Assembly (NCBI GenBank): GCA_003248935.1
Contig: QFQF01000012.1
Span: 114,270 to 178,269 of the forward strand
Direction: 5' to 3'
Origin: Sphingobium sp.
GTDB lineage: Bacteria; Pseudomonadota; Alphaproteobacteria; Sphingomonadales; Sphingomonadaceae
Length of the DNA: 64,000 nucleotides
A model generated the notes under the pieces. It ran no database searches. It worked only from the letters and a program-made list of their open reading frames with translations, and had not been told where the DNA came from. This document shows positions 1-9,540 of this stretch, one piece after another. The translations under genes were made by a program, and so were the position numbers. Every line of letters begins with the position of its first letter. The first letter of the stretch is position 1.

Positions 1-408
1 GTGCGTGACAAATACGACCTGACCGCTGCCCTGCTCGCCCGCTGCGGGGGCAAGGCCCGCTTCTGGGGTAATCACGAGGCGCTGTTCGCGAACCAGGAGG
101 CGTGGATGCAGCAGCTGATGTCCTATGACACGCAGCCGGGCAAACCGGCCGAGCAGGTGCCCGCGATGCAGGACATCGCCGCCAAGACCGGCCTCGTCAC
201 CCTGATGGGCAAGCGCGGCTTCACCCCGGCACAGGTCAACGCCTGCATCGCCGACCCCGCCGCGCTCAAGCAGGTGCTGGCGATGACGGAAAGCGCATGG
301 AAGACCGTGGGCATCACCGGCACCCCGTCCTTCACCATCAACGGCAAGCTGATCGAGCCGCACGACTGGGACGGGCTGAAGGCCGCATTGCCCGCCCTTC
401 CCAAGTAA
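1..408 (+). CDS. DsbA-like thioredoxin-fold protein, C-terminal part (5' end outside window)
   Basis: Only the last 135 or so residues are present; the reading frame is open from the first base, so the GTG at base 1 is probably an internal codon. The visible part contains the helical insertion of the DsbA fold and then GTPSFTING, the cis-proline loop that packs against the active site in thioredoxin-fold proteins. The CxxC site would lie upstream of the window. The next gene has the same architecture (CGGK..F, cis-Pro loop GTPTLLING), so the two look like tandem paralogues 42 bp apart. DsbA-family proteins oxidise or isomerise disulfides in the periplasm. Substrate and exact role cannot be told from the fragment. 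Confidence 0.85.
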   Translation: MRDKYDLTAALLARCGGKARFWGNHEALFANQEAWMQQLMSYDTQPGKPAEQVPAMQDIAAKTGLVTLMGKRGFTPAQVNACIADPAALKQVLAMTESAWKTVGITGTPSFTINGKLIEPHDWDGLKAALPALPK

Positions 409-450
409 ACTACAGCACCAGCGACGATTTCCCCGAAGGCAAAGACAGAC

Positions 451-1191
451 ATGAAACCCATCATCGGCATTGCGCTCGCCGCGCTCATCCTTCCCCTCGC
501 CGCCTGCGGCAGCAAGGAGGGCGGCAACGCCTCCGCTCCGTCCGGCGCACCGGTCGCCGCCGTGCCCGCGCCCGCCGGCACCACATGGGCCGACACGGTC
601 GACCAGACGCCCGAGGGCGGATACCGCATGGGCAATCCCGGTGCGCCGATCAAGGTGACGGAATTCGCCTCCTACACCTGCAGCCATTGCCGCGACTTCG
701 CCGCCGAATCGAGCGAGGAGCTGCGCGCGCTGGTGAACAGCGGAAAGGTGAGCTACGAGCTGCGCAACTATGTCCGCGATCCCATCGACATGACCATGTC
801 GCTGCTGGTCCGCTGCGGCGGCAAGGACATCTTCTTCCCGATGTCGGAACAGTTCTTCTCCTATCAGGAGGAGATGTTCAAGAAGGTGCAAGGCGCTGGC
901 GACGCCGCCTACCAGTCGGCGATGGCCGCCCCGCCCGCGCAGCGCTTCGAGAAGCTTGCGGAGCTGACCGGCCTCGTCGAGTTCGCCAAGCAGCGCGGCA
1001 TTTCCGAAGGTCAGGCGAAGCAGTGCCTTGCCGACACGGCGGAACCGGAGAAGCTGGCCAAGGACGTGCAGGCCGCGACCACCCAGTACAACATCACCGG
1101 CACGCCGACGCTGCTGATCAACGGCTCCGTGGTGGAAAACGTCACCACCTGGCCGCAGATGCGCACGAAGCTCAAGGAAGCAGGCGCCTGA
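451..1191 (+). CDS. DsbA-family thioredoxin-like lipoprotein
   Basis: 246 residues. The N-terminus is a short basic and hydrophobic signal ending in LAAC (Cys19), a lipobox, so the protein is probably an envelope lipoprotein. After a Pro/Ala-rich linker comes a thioredoxin fold with the redox motif CSHC (in SYTCSHCRDF, near residue 80) and the cis-proline loop GTPTLLING near residue 220. The helical insertion between them is typical of DsbA. It lies 42 bp after a paralogue and 56 bp before smc on the same strand, so the three may be co-transcribed, although no functional link to SMC is known. Expected activity is periplasmic thiol-disulfide exchange. Whether it oxidises or isomerises is not visible. 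Confidence 0.9.
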   Translation: MKPIIGIALAALILPLAACGSKEGGNASAPSGAPVAAVPAPAGTTWADTVDQTPEGGYRMGNPGAPIKVTEFASYTCSHCRDFAAESSEELRALVNSGKVSYELRNYVRDPIDMTMSLLVRCGGKDIFFPMSEQFFSYQEEMFKKVQGAGDAAYQSAMAAPPAQRFEKLAELTGLVEFAKQRGISEGQAKQCLADTAEPEKLAKDVQAATTQYNITGTPTLLINGSVVENVTTWPQMRTKLKEAGA

Positions 1192-1247
1192 TTGGCCCGG
1201 GGCGCGTTCCATAGCGCCCGGCGCCTGCTGCCCGACGGAGGTCGGTC

Positions 1248-4200
1248 ATGCAGATAAGGCGCATGAAGCTGTCCGGCTTCAAGAGCTTCGTCGATCCCAC
1301 GGAGCTGCGGATCGAACCCGGCCTCACCGGCATCGTCGGGCCGAACGGCTGCGGCAAGTCGAACCTCCTCGAAGCCATTCGCTGGGTCATGGGCGAATCG
1401 AGCGCCAAGTCGATGCGCGGCGGCGGCATGGAGGATGTGATCTTCGCGGGGACCGCCACCCGGCCGCAGCGCGACTTCGCCGAGGTGTCGCTGCTGACCA
1501 TACAGGAACAGGGCGAGCTGTTTCCCTCCGTCGAGGTCGGCGGCGACGGCGAGCTTGAGGTGATGCGCCGTATCGAGCGCGGCGCGGGCAGCGCCTATCG
1601 TGCCAATGGCCGCGACGTGCGGGCAAAGGACGTCGCCCTGATCTTCGCGGACGCCGCGACCGGCGCGCACAGCCCCGCGCTCGTCAGCCAGGGCAAGATC
1701 GCGGCCGTCATCGCCGCCCGGCCGCAGGAGCGCCGCGCCATGCTGGAGGAGGCGGCGGGCATCGCCGGGCTCCACGTCCGCCGCAAGGACGCCGAGCAGA
1801 AACTGCGTGCGACCGAGGCGAACCTCGCCCGCCTCGACGACATATTGGGCGACATGGATACGCGCATCGCCGCCCTGCGCCGGCAGGCGAAGGCGGCGGA
1901 GCGCTACACGCGCCTGTCCGAACAGATCCGCGTGGCGGAGGCGCGCACGATCTTCGCCCGCTGGCGGGAGGCTGCGGCCGCGGCCGACGCCGCCCGCGCC
2001 GAGGCAAAGGCCGCCGAGCAGACCGTGATCGATGCGCGCGAAGGACAGGAGGCGGCGGCCGCCCATGTCCGCGCCGCCGTGGACGCGCTGGCGCAGGCGC
2101 GCGCGTTGGCGCAGGCGGCACGCGACGCCGCGAACGAGGCCGGCCATCGCCTGACCGCACTCAGTGCCGAGCGCGCCGCCGCCGACCAGCGTCTCGCCGA
2201 CCTCGCGTCGCAGGCGGACCGGCTGGCCGAAGATCGCGCCCGTGAGGGTTCACTCGCCAACGACGCGGCAGAGGCGATCGACCGTCTCGGCACCGAAGCG
2301 GCTACGCTGAAGGCCAGGATCGCGGAGACCGAGGCGATGCGCCCCGCCTTCGCCCAGCGGCTGGCGACAGCCGAAAGCGCGGCGCGCGATGCCGAGGTCG
2401 ACCTGGCCCGCGCCATGGCGCGGCAGGCGAGCGAACAGGCGGAACTGCGTGTCGCGGAGGCAGCGCTCGCGGCTGCACGCACGCGGATGGAACGGGTAGG
2501 ACGCGATCATGCACGGCTGGAGAGCGAGCGCGCGGCGTTACCCGCCCTCGCCCCGCTGGAAGAGAAGCGGGCGGCGGCGCTCGCGGCGAAGGACAAGGCG
2601 GAAACCGACCGCGCCGTGGCTGAGACGGCGATCTCCGACGCGGAGGCCGCACGGCAGGCGGCGGCTGACGCCCGCGCGACGGCCGAGTCGGCGCTCTCCG
2701 CTGCAAAGGCAGAACTGGCGGCGCTCGATTCGGAGCGGGCGGCCCTCACCCGCGCGATCGATGCGGGGGCATCCAGAGGGGCCGGGCGGGCGCTCGACCG
2801 GTTGAAGGCCGCGCCGGGCTACGAGCGCGCGCTCGCCGCCGCGCTCGGCGACGATCTGGAGGCGACGGTCGGACAGGAGGGCAAGCGCCGCTGGTCCGGC
2901 GCCGCACGGCACGACGCAGATCCGCCCCTGCCCGAGGGGTGCCAGCGCCTTGCCGACCATGTGACCGCGCCGCCGGAACTTGACCGCCGCCTGTCGCAGA
3001 TCGCCGTGGCGGACAGTGATACCGGCCAGCCGCTCGCCGTCGGTCAGCGGCTGGTGACGCGCGACGGCCTGCTGCGTCGCTGGGATGGCTATGTCGCGAT
3101 CGAGGGCGGCGCGGCGGCGGCCGAGCGCCTGATCCGCATGAACCGGCTGGAGGCGATCGAGGCCGCGCGCCCGGCACTGGCTCAGGCGGTCGAGGCCGGG
3201 CAGGCGACACTGGAACAAGCCGACACCGCCGGACGGGAGGCCGCCGCGCGCCTCGCCTCCGCCCGCGCTGCGCTCGCCGACGCCGACCAGCGGCTGCGCG
3301 CCGCGCTGCGCCAGGGCGACGAAGTCGCGGTCGCGATCGAGCGCGTGTCGGAACGCGCCGCCGCTCTGGACGCCCGCCTGCTCGAAGCCGCGCGCGAAGT
3401 GGAGATGGCGGGCTCGGAACACGAGACGGCGCAAGCCGCCCGCGCGGCGATACCCGACGGCAGCGAGGTCCGCGCCGAGGTCGCCGCCCTCACCCAGGCG
3501 AGCGAGAAGGCACGCTCTGCCGTCGGCCATGTTCAGGCCGAACAGGCGCTCGCCGATCGCACGCTCGCCGCCGACCGGGAACGAATGGCCGCCGCCGACG
3601 CGGAGGCGCGCAGCTGGCGCGGCCGGGCCGGGGAAGCCGCCAAGCGGATCGCCGCCATGGCCGGCCGGGCCGAGACGATCGCGGCCGAGCGCGCAGCCGT
3701 CGCAGGAAAGCCGGAGGCGCTGGACACGGAGATCGCGGCCCTGCGCGAAAGCAACGCCACTCTGGCACAGGCCGCGAGCGACGCGCAGGCAGGCGAGCGC
3801 GCGGCAGAGCAAGCGTTGCGCGCCAACGAGGCGTCAGCCAACGCCGCCGCCGAAGCACTTGCCCGCGCACGCGAGAACCGCGCCTCGCTTGCGGCCCGCG
3901 CCGACGCCGCCGACGAACGCCGGGTCGAGGCCGGGCGCCTGTCCGGCGAGCGCTTCGAATGCCCGCCGCCGGTCCTGCCCGAACGTCTGGGCTTCGCCAG
4001 CGCGGAAATCCGCATCGCCCAGACCGAGCAGGCGGAGTTCGAGCGCCTGACGGCCGAGCGCGAACGCATCGGCCCGGTCAATCTCGTCGCCGCGCAGGAA
4101 CTGGCGGAATTGGAAGCCGAGCAGGAGAAGAGCCGTACCGAAAGCGAGGAACTGACCCAGGCGATCCACCGCCTGCGCGGGTCTATCGGCAGCCTGAACC

Positions 4201-4694
4201 GCGAGGGCCGACAGCGCCTGCTCGCCGCGTTCGAGGCAGTCGACGGACATTTCCGGCGGCTGTTCACCACCCTGTTCAACGGCGGTCAGGCGCATCTTGC
4301 CCTGATCGACAGCGACGATCCGCTGGAGGCCGGGCTGGAGATCATGGCACAGCCGCCCGGCAAAAAGCTGGCCGCGCTGACGCTGCTGTCGGGCGGCGAA
4401 CAGGCCTTGACCGCCGTCGCCCTCATCTTCGGCCTGTTCCTCACCAACCCCGCGCCGATCTGCGTGCTGGACGAAGTCGACGCGCCGCTGGACGACGCCA
4501 ATGTCGAACGCTTCTGCGACCTGCTCGACCGCATGGTCGAGGATACCCGCACCCGCTACCTGATCGTCACCCATAACGCCGTCACCATGGCGCGGATGCA
4601 CCGCCTGTTCGGCGTAACGATGGTCGAGCGCGGCGTCAGCCGTCTGGTGTCCGTCGATCTGGGCGGCGCAGAGGAACTCCTGGCGGCGGAATAG
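1248..4694 (+). CDS. smc: Chromosome segregation ATPase SMC
   Basis: 1148 residues, close to the usual length of about 1150-1200. The Walker A motif GPNGCGKS is at residues 31-38; the ABC signature LSGGEQ is at about 1047-1052, followed by a Walker B ending LDEVDAPLDD. Between the heads are two long Ala/Glu/Arg-rich coiled coils (about 170-510 and 660-1000) flanking a globular hinge (about 520-650). SMC dimers load on DNA with ScpA and ScpB and organise newly replicated chromosomes; scpA and scpB are not in the window. The start is supported by a strong GGAGG 7 bp upstream of ATG. The repetitive look of the DNA reflects coiled-coil codon use, not true repeats. Confidence 0.97.
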   Translation: MQIRRMKLSGFKSFVDPTELRIEPGLTGIVGPNGCGKSNLLEAIRWVMGESSAKSMRGGGMEDVIFAGTATRPQRDFAEVSLLTIQEQGELFPSVEVGGDGELEVMRRIERGAGSAYRANGRDVRAKDVALIFADAATGAHSPALVSQGKIAAVIAARPQERRAMLEEAAGIAGLHVRRKDAEQKLRATEANLARLDDILGDMDTRIAALRRQAKAAERYTRLSEQIRVAEARTIFARWREAAAAADAARAEAKAAEQTVIDAREGQEAAAAHVRAAVDALAQARALAQAARDAANEAGHRLTALSAERAAADQRLADLASQADRLAEDRAREGSLANDAAEAIDRLGTEAATLKARIAETEAMRPAFAQRLATAESAARDAEVDLARAMARQASEQAELRVAEAALAAARTRMERVGRDHARLESERAALPALAPLEEKRAAALAAKDKAETDRAVAETAISDAEAARQAAADARATAESALSAAKAELAALDSERAALTRAIDAGASRGAGRALDRLKAAPGYERALAAALGDDLEATVGQEGKRRWSGAARHDADPPLPEGCQRLADHVTAPPELDRRLSQIAVADSDTGQPLAVGQRLVTRDGLLRRWDGYVAIEGGAAAAERLIRMNRLEAIEAARPALAQAVEAGQATLEQADTAGREAAARLASARAALADADQRLRAALRQGDEVAVAIERVSERAAALDARLLEAAREVEMAGSEHETAQAARAAIPDGSEVRAEVAALTQASEKARSAVGHVQAEQALADRTLAADRERMAAADAEARSWRGRAGEAAKRIAAMAGRAETIAAERAAVAGKPEALDTEIAALRESNATLAQAASDAQAGERAAEQALRANEASANAAAEALARARENRASLAARADAADERRVEAGRLSGERFECPPPVLPERLGFASAEIRIAQTEQAEFERLTAERERIGPVNLVAAQELAELEAEQEKSRTESEELTQAIHRLRGSIGSLNREGRQRLLAAFEAVDGHFRRLFTTLFNGGQAHLALIDSDDPLEAGLEIMAQPPGKKLAALTLLSGGEQALTAVALIFGLFLTNPAPICVLDEVDAPLDDANVERFCDLLDRMVEDTRTRYLIVTHNAVTMARMHRLFGVTMVERGVSRLVSVDLGGAEELLAAE

Positions 4695-4734
4695 CGCGCC
4701 CGCGGCATATCGACGACAGGCCGGAGACGCCCGC

Positions 4735-6207
4735 TCAGTCGGCGCCTCGCTTCCGCCAGCCACCCAGCCGCCGGAACAGGCCGCGTTCGCTGAGCGCCTC
4801 GAACATCTCCTCGGGGCCTTCGGGGTCCAGCACCTCGTTCTCGGCCAGCCATGCCTCGACCTCGGACAGGTTCGGCACCTCATAGGGACGCAGGGTCCGC
4901 CGCCGGTTCTTCGCGTTCTTCCGGCCGATGAAGCGCAGGCCCTCGATCGTCGCGATCAGGGAGCCGCTGCGTTTCAGCCGGTCACGCACGATCCGCGCGG
5001 TCGTGCCCAGATGCTCGGCCAGCAGGTCGTCGCGGATCGCCGCGATCGCCGCGCCGCACCCGGCATTGGCCTTCACCGAACAGTCGATCGCGACGTCGCA
5101 TTCGGTGTCGAGCCGCATCGAGCGATTGTTCATGTTCGACGAGCCTACGCGCAGGATCATGTCGTCGACGATCAGGATTTTCGCGTGGACGTAAACCGGC
5201 TGCCGGTCACGCGTATAGGGGTGATAGATGCGGAAACGGCCATGCCGGTCGCGGTGCCGCAATGCCTCCACCAGCCGCGCCCGCGCCGTATCCATCGCCA
5301 GCGGCTCCAGCCAGCCCTGCGCGCTTTCCGGGTTGACGATCACGACCTCCGGCCCGTCATCCTCATCCAGACGGCGGGCGATCGCCTCCGCGATCCGGCG
5401 GGAGGCGAAATACTGGCTCTCAGCATAGATGAAGCGCTTCGCCCGGGCGATCTGCTCCAGGTAGAGTTCCTCGACTTCCGTGACGGCGCGCTGCCCCTCC
5501 ATCTTCGGCGCGGTGCGGGCGATCGCGACCTCCACATCGCGGAACTGCGCGGGAAGCCTGGCGGGCCAGCAATCATGCTTCGCGCGAATGGGGGCCAGCA
5601 CCTCCCCGCCCGCCTGCCGCCAGCGGGTGCGCGCATGCTGGGCAAGGGCGGCGGCCACCGGCCCCTGAAGCGCCGTCGTCGCGTCATGCCACGGGCCATA
5701 GGGCGTGCCGTTCGGATGGACGCGGGCCGATTCGGTATCGGCGTGATCGCGCGTGTCCCAACGCTCGCCCGTCATGTCGATGCCGCCGCAGAAAGCGAAG
5801 CAGTCGTCGATGACGACGATCTTCTGATGATGGGAGCCGGCAGGCGGGTGATGGTTGTCCAGCCGCACATGAATGCGCGGATGCGCCATCCACTTGGCGA
5901 TGGTGAAGATGGTCTTGCCCCGGAACAGCGAGGCGAAGGCGCCCATGTCCCAGCGGAGCAGATAGACCTCCAGTTCCGGCCGGTCGCGGACCAGCCAGTA
6001 GATGAAATCGCCGATGGTGGTGGGCGCCCCGTCATCCGCCCCTCTGTCACGGACCAGCTCAATCCGCGCATCGAAATCCCAGCCGACCAGCATGATCCGC
6101 CGCTGCGCCTTCAGCATCGCGGCGCGGGCGAGGCGGAAATAATCCTCCGCATCGACGATCACGCACGCCTTATCCGCGCGGGCGACCCGCCAGCGGGTCC
6201 GGGTCAT
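4735..6207 (-). CDS. Phospholipase D-family phosphatidyltransferase/hydrolase
   Basis: 490 residues from the ATG at 6207, which overlaps the ubiA stop (ATGA); a longer open frame upstream is antisense to ubiA and has no family similarity. Two HxKxxxxD catalytic motifs are visible: HHQKIVVIDD, followed by CGGID, and HAKILIVDD, followed by GSSNMNNRS. This is the paired arrangement of the PLD superfamily, including cardiolipin synthases and bacterial PLDs. There is no N-terminal transmembrane pair as in ClsA, so it resembles the soluble or peripheral PLD-type enzymes often labelled only as phospholipase. It probably acts on phospholipids at the membrane. The substrate is not determinable from sequence. 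Confidence 0.9.
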   Translation of the reverse strand: MTRTRWRVARADKACVIVDAEDYFRLARAAMLKAQRRIMLVGWDFDARIELVRDRGADDGAPTTIGDFIYWLVRDRPELEVYLLRWDMGAFASLFRGKTIFTIAKWMAHPRIHVRLDNHHPPAGSHHQKIVVIDDCFAFCGGIDMTGERWDTRDHADTESARVHPNGTPYGPWHDATTALQGPVAAALAQHARTRWRQAGGEVLAPIRAKHDCWPARLPAQFRDVEVAIARTAPKMEGQRAVTEVEELYLEQIARAKRFIYAESQYFASRRIAEAIARRLDEDDGPEVVIVNPESAQGWLEPLAMDTARARLVEALRHRDRHGRFRIYHPYTRDRQPVYVHAKILIVDDMILRVGSSNMNNRSMRLDTECDVAIDCSVKANAGCGAAIAAIRDDLLAEHLGTTARIVRDRLKRSGSLIATIEGLRFIGRKNAKNRRRTLRPYEVPNLSEVEAWLAENEVLDPEGPEEMFEALSERGLFRRLGGWRKRGAD

Positions 6208-7106
6208 GCGGTGCCCACGACGAAGCAGGCGCAGAACATCAGCAGCCCGGCGAACCGGTTCGACCGGAATTTGGCGAGCGGGTCGACGCCATCCTCCTTC
6301 AGCATCGCGACCTGCCACAGCAGGTGGAGCGCCATCGGCAGCAGCGCGAGCAGTGCCAGTGCCTGCGGCCGGGCGAGCCAGACCGCCCCCGCCCAAAACG
6401 CCAGAGCCAGCGCGTAGCAGAGCGCGACGCCCAGCCGCACGTGCCGCCCCATCGAAAGGGCGCTGGAACCGATGCCGATCAGCGCGTCATCCTCCCGGTC
6501 CTGAAGAGCGTAGATCGTGTCATAGCCCACGACCCAGAAGATGCTGCCGGCATAGAGCGCAAGGCCGGGCAGGGTCAGAGCCCCTGCCACCTCCGCCCAG
6601 CCGACCAGCGCCGCCCAGGAGAAGACGAGACCGAGCCAGAGCTGCGGCCAGCCGGTGATGCGCTTCATGAACGGATAGGCGGCGACGAGCGCAAGACTCG
6701 CGACGGCAACGACCATGGCATAGGCGTGGAGCTGCACCCAGACGAGAAAGCCCGCCGCGCACAGCAGCAGCAGCCAGCCCCAGGCCGCCTTCACCGACAC
6801 TGCCCCGCTCGCCAGCGGCCTGGACCGCGTGCGCTCCACCTTCGCATCGAGGTCGCGGTCGACGATATCGTTGAACACGCAGCCCGCACCGCGCATCGCG
6901 ATGCTGCCGATCAGCAGCAGCAGGATCAGTGGCCACCGCGCCACCGCGCCACCCGCCAGCGCCACCGCCCACGCCCCGGGCCAGAACAGCAGCCACCAGC
7001 CGATCGGCCTGTCGAACCGCGCCAGCAGCGCGAACGCGCGCGCCTTCCCCGGCAACCGCGCCATCAGGCCGCGCGCCTCGGTATCGGGAACGATCGCCTG
7101 CGTCAT
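6204..7106 (-). CDS. ubiA: 4-hydroxybenzoate polyprenyltransferase UbiA
   Basis: 300 residues, a polytopic membrane protein. It contains both aspartate-rich motifs of the UbiA family: NDIVDRDLDAKVERTRSRPL (the NDxxDxxxD prenyl-diphosphate/Mg site) and DTIYALQDREDD. The enzyme attaches the polyprenyl tail to 4-hydroxybenzoate in ubiquinone synthesis at the cytoplasmic membrane. The stop overlaps the start of the downstream PLD-family gene by 4 bp, so the two are translationally coupled. The next gene upstream, rsmE, is divergent. The start ATG at 7106 gives the normal N-terminus for the family. Confidence 0.96.
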   Translation of the reverse strand: MTQAIVPDTEARGLMARLPGKARAFALLARFDRPIGWWLLFWPGAWAVALAGGAVARWPLILLLLIGSIAMRGAGCVFNDIVDRDLDAKVERTRSRPLASGAVSVKAAWGWLLLLCAAGFLVWVQLHAYAMVVAVASLALVAAYPFMKRITGWPQLWLGLVFSWAALVGWAEVAGALTLPGLALYAGSIFWVVGYDTIYALQDREDDALIGIGSSALSMGRHVRLGVALCYALALAFWAGAVWLARPQALALLALLPMALHLLWQVAMLKEDGVDPLAKFRSNRFAGLLMFCACFVVGTA

Positions 7107-7239
7107 GCGCGTACCTCCAAGAAGGACAAGGGCTTAGGACTTTTGTACGACAAGGCAAGGGGAAGAGATGATGCGACGGCGTGCGGTCACATCCATCGCC
7201 CCTCTCGACTTCGCGCCCATGTCCCGGCATGACGCGCGC

Positions 7240-8001
7240 ATGCCCGCAACACCCGCCTGGCCACCGCAAAGCGCGCCCCGCCTCTATGTCGATACGGCGC
7301 TGGGCGAGGGCGTGGCGGTGACGCTGGACGGCAACGCGGCACACTATCTGATCGCCGTCATGCGGGTGAAGGCGGGCGATACCGTACTGCTGTTCGACGG
7401 CCGGTCGGGCGAATGGGGCGCGACCGCGCGCGACGTACGCAAGCGCGATCTCGTTCTGGACTGCGTCGCGCAGACGAAGCCGGTCGAAAGCGTGCCCGAT
7501 TTCTGGCTGTGCGCCGCGCCGATCAAGAAAGGGCGCATAGACCTGATCGCCGAGAAGGCCTGCGAACTGGGCGTGGCGCGGCTCCAGCCGGTGCTGACCC
7601 GGCGCGCGGTCGTCGACCGGTTGAACCTCGACCGGCTGCATGCCCATCTGGTCGAGGCGGCCGAGCAATGCGGCCGCACCGCACTGCCGGAGCTTGCCGG
7701 CATGGTGAAGCTCGACGCGCTGCTGCGCGACTGGCCGGAGGGGCGGCATCTGTTCTTCGCGGACGAGACCGGCGGCCGCCCGATCGGCGAGGCACTGGCG
7801 GCGCATCCCGGCCCGGCGGCGTTTCTGGTGGGACCGGAGGGCGGTTTCGACCCGCAGGAGCGCGAGGCGATCCGCGCCCATCCGGCTGCCGTGCCCGTGT
7901 CGCTTGGCCCCCGCATCCTGCGGGCGGAAACCGCCGCGATCGCCGCCACCGCCGCGTGGATGGCGCAGAACGGCGACTGGCCGCAGGTGCCCGTCATCTG
8001 A
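7240..8001 (+). CDS. rsmE: 16S rRNA (uracil-1498-N3)-methyltransferase RsmE
   Basis: 253 residues from the chosen start. It has the RsmE layout: an N-terminal PUA-like part (PRLYVDTALGEG, AHYLIAVMRVKAGD), then a SPOUT methyltransferase with AAPIKKGRIDLIAEKACELG and the knot motif FLVGPEGGFDPQERE, ending SLGPRILRAETAAI. It methylates N3 of U1498 in 16S rRNA. Three in-frame starts exist upstream: ATG at 7168, which follows a purine-rich GGGGAAGAG, ATG at 7219, and ATG at 7240. I prefer 7240 because the family similarity begins just after it, but the ribosome-binding site is best at 7168, so the N-terminus may be up to 24 residues longer. Confidence 0.92.
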   Translation: MPATPAWPPQSAPRLYVDTALGEGVAVTLDGNAAHYLIAVMRVKAGDTVLLFDGRSGEWGATARDVRKRDLVLDCVAQTKPVESVPDFWLCAAPIKKGRIDLIAEKACELGVARLQPVLTRRAVVDRLNLDRLHAHLVEAAEQCGRTALPELAGMVKLDALLRDWPEGRHLFFADETGGRPIGEALAAHPGPAAFLVGPEGGFDPQEREAIRAHPAAVPVSLGPRILRAETAAIAATAAWMAQNGDWPQVPVI

Positions 8002-8131
8002 TTTCCTGTCCCGGCGCCGCGACCAAAAACAAGTTGCGATCCGCAATCGGATTGATCCTGTCATCAAAGCACCTTATCTGCCCCTCGCGCGCTCTATTGG
8101 ACCGGCGCGGGGGAACGGCTAAGGGCGAGAT

Positions 8132-9505
8132 ATGAGTACACGCACGGACAGCGGCGGGGACGATCCTGTCATCGAGAGCCGCGATCAGTTGATCGCCGCC
8201 TTCGCCAAGGGCGAGAAGCCCGCCGAGCGCTGGCGCATCGGCACCGAGCACGAAAAGCTCGTCTACGCGCTGAAGGACCATCACGCGCCGAGCTATGAGG
8301 AAAAGGGCGGCATCCACACGCTGCTCATCGGCCTTACCCGCTACGGTTGGCGCCCGGTGTTCGAGGGCGAGAACATCATCGCACTCGCGGGCGAGGACGG
8401 CACGATCAGCCTGGAGCCCGCCGGCCAGCTGGAACTCTCCGGCGCGCCGCTTGAAAACCTGCACCAGACCTGCGCGGAGACCGGGCGGCACCTGGAACAG
8501 GTGAAATATGTCGGCGACATGCTGGGGCTGGGCTTCCTGGGCCTCGGCATGTGGCCGGACAAGGCGCGGGCTGACCTGCCGATCATGCCCAAGGGCCGCT
8601 ACGACATCATGCTACGCCATATGCCGCGTGTCGGCTCCCTCGGCCTCGACATGATGCTGCGCACCTGCACCATCCAGACCAACCTCGATTACGGCAGCGA
8701 GGCGGACATGGTGAAGAAGTTCCGCGTCAGCCTGGCGCTCCAGCCGATCGCCACCGCCCTGTTCGCCAACTCGCCGTTCACCGACGGGAAGCCCAACGGC
8801 TTCCTGTCCTATCGCAGCCACATCTGGTCGGACACCGACCCGCATCGCACGGGCATGCTCCCTTTCGTGTTCGAAAACGGATTCGGCTACGAGCGCTATG
8901 CCGACTATGCGCTCGACGTGCCGATGTATTTCGTGTTCCGCGACGGAAAATATATCGACGCTGCGGGCCTGTCCTTCCGCGACTTCCTCGAAGGCAGGCT
9001 GTCCGTCCTGCCGGGCGAGAAGCCGACCGAGAAGGACTGGGAGGATCATCTTTCCACCGCCTTCCCGGAAGTGCGCCTGAAAAGCTTTCTGGAGATGCGC
9101 GGCGCGGACGGCGGCCCGTGGGGACGCATCTGCGCGCTGCCCGCCCTGTGGGTCGGCCTGCTCTACGACAGCGGCGCGCTCGACGCGGCGTGGGATCTGG
9201 TCAAGGACTGGAGCATGGATGCGCGGCAGGAACTGCGCGACGCCGTGCCCCGCCTCGCGCTCGACGCGCCGGTGCCGGGCGGTCGCACGCTGCGCGACAT
9301 CGCGCCCGAGGTGCTGGAAATCGCGCGGTCAGGATTGTCGGCGCGCGGCCGCCTCAACGGCGCGGGCGACAATGAGACGGGCTATCTTTCCGAACTGCAC
9401 GACATCGTCGCCAGCGGGAAGGTTCCGGCCCAGCGCCTGCTCGACCGCTATCACGGTGAATGGGGCGGCGATCTCAGCAAGGTGTACGACGCGGAACGCT
9501 TCTGA
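8132..9505 (+). CDS. gshA: Glutamate-cysteine ligase, plant/proteobacterial type
   Basis: 457 residues. The N-terminal half contains RIGTEHEKLVY and LEPAGQLELSGAPL, typical of the GCS2 class II family found in alphaproteobacteria and plants; the family ends around the LYDSGALDAAWDLV segment. It joins glutamate and cysteine with ATP, the first and rate-limiting step of glutathione synthesis, in the cytosol. In this family activity is known to be redox-sensitive in plants; whether that holds here is not visible. It stands alone, with a convergent pepP downstream and a hairpin between them. The 130 bp leader contains a small inverted repeat, ATCCGcaatCGGAT, around 8040. Confidence 0.96.
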   Translation: MSTRTDSGGDDPVIESRDQLIAAFAKGEKPAERWRIGTEHEKLVYALKDHHAPSYEEKGGIHTLLIGLTRYGWRPVFEGENIIALAGEDGTISLEPAGQLELSGAPLENLHQTCAETGRHLEQVKYVGDMLGLGFLGLGMWPDKARADLPIMPKGRYDIMLRHMPRVGSLGLDMMLRTCTIQTNLDYGSEADMVKKFRVSLALQPIATALFANSPFTDGKPNGFLSYRSHIWSDTDPHRTGMLPFVFENGFGYERYADYALDVPMYFVFRDGKYIDAAGLSFRDFLEGRLSVLPGEKPTEKDWEDHLSTAFPEVRLKSFLEMRGADGGPWGRICALPALWVGLLYDSGALDAAWDLVKDWSMDARQELRDAVPRLALDAPVPGGRTLRDIAPEVLEIARSGLSARGRLNGAGDNETGYLSELHDIVASGKVPAQRLLDRYHGEWGGDLSKVYDAERF

Positions 9506-9510
9506 GCGGC

Positions 9511-9530
9511 GGGCGGCGATAAAGCCGCCC
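9511..9530. terminator. Hairpin between convergent gshA and pepP
   Basis: Perfect 7-bp stem GGGCGGC/GCCGCCC with a 6-nt loop, starting 5 bp after the gshA stop and ending 10 bp before the pepP stop. There is no long T-run, so it is a terminator-like or transcript-end hairpin serving either strand. Confidence 0.5.
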
Positions 9531-9540
9531 AGTTGTCCCT

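Noticed and set aside
2000..4000. Apparent short repeats in smc
   Set aside because: Ala/Glu/Arg coiled-coil codons, not DNA repeats or a CRISPR array.
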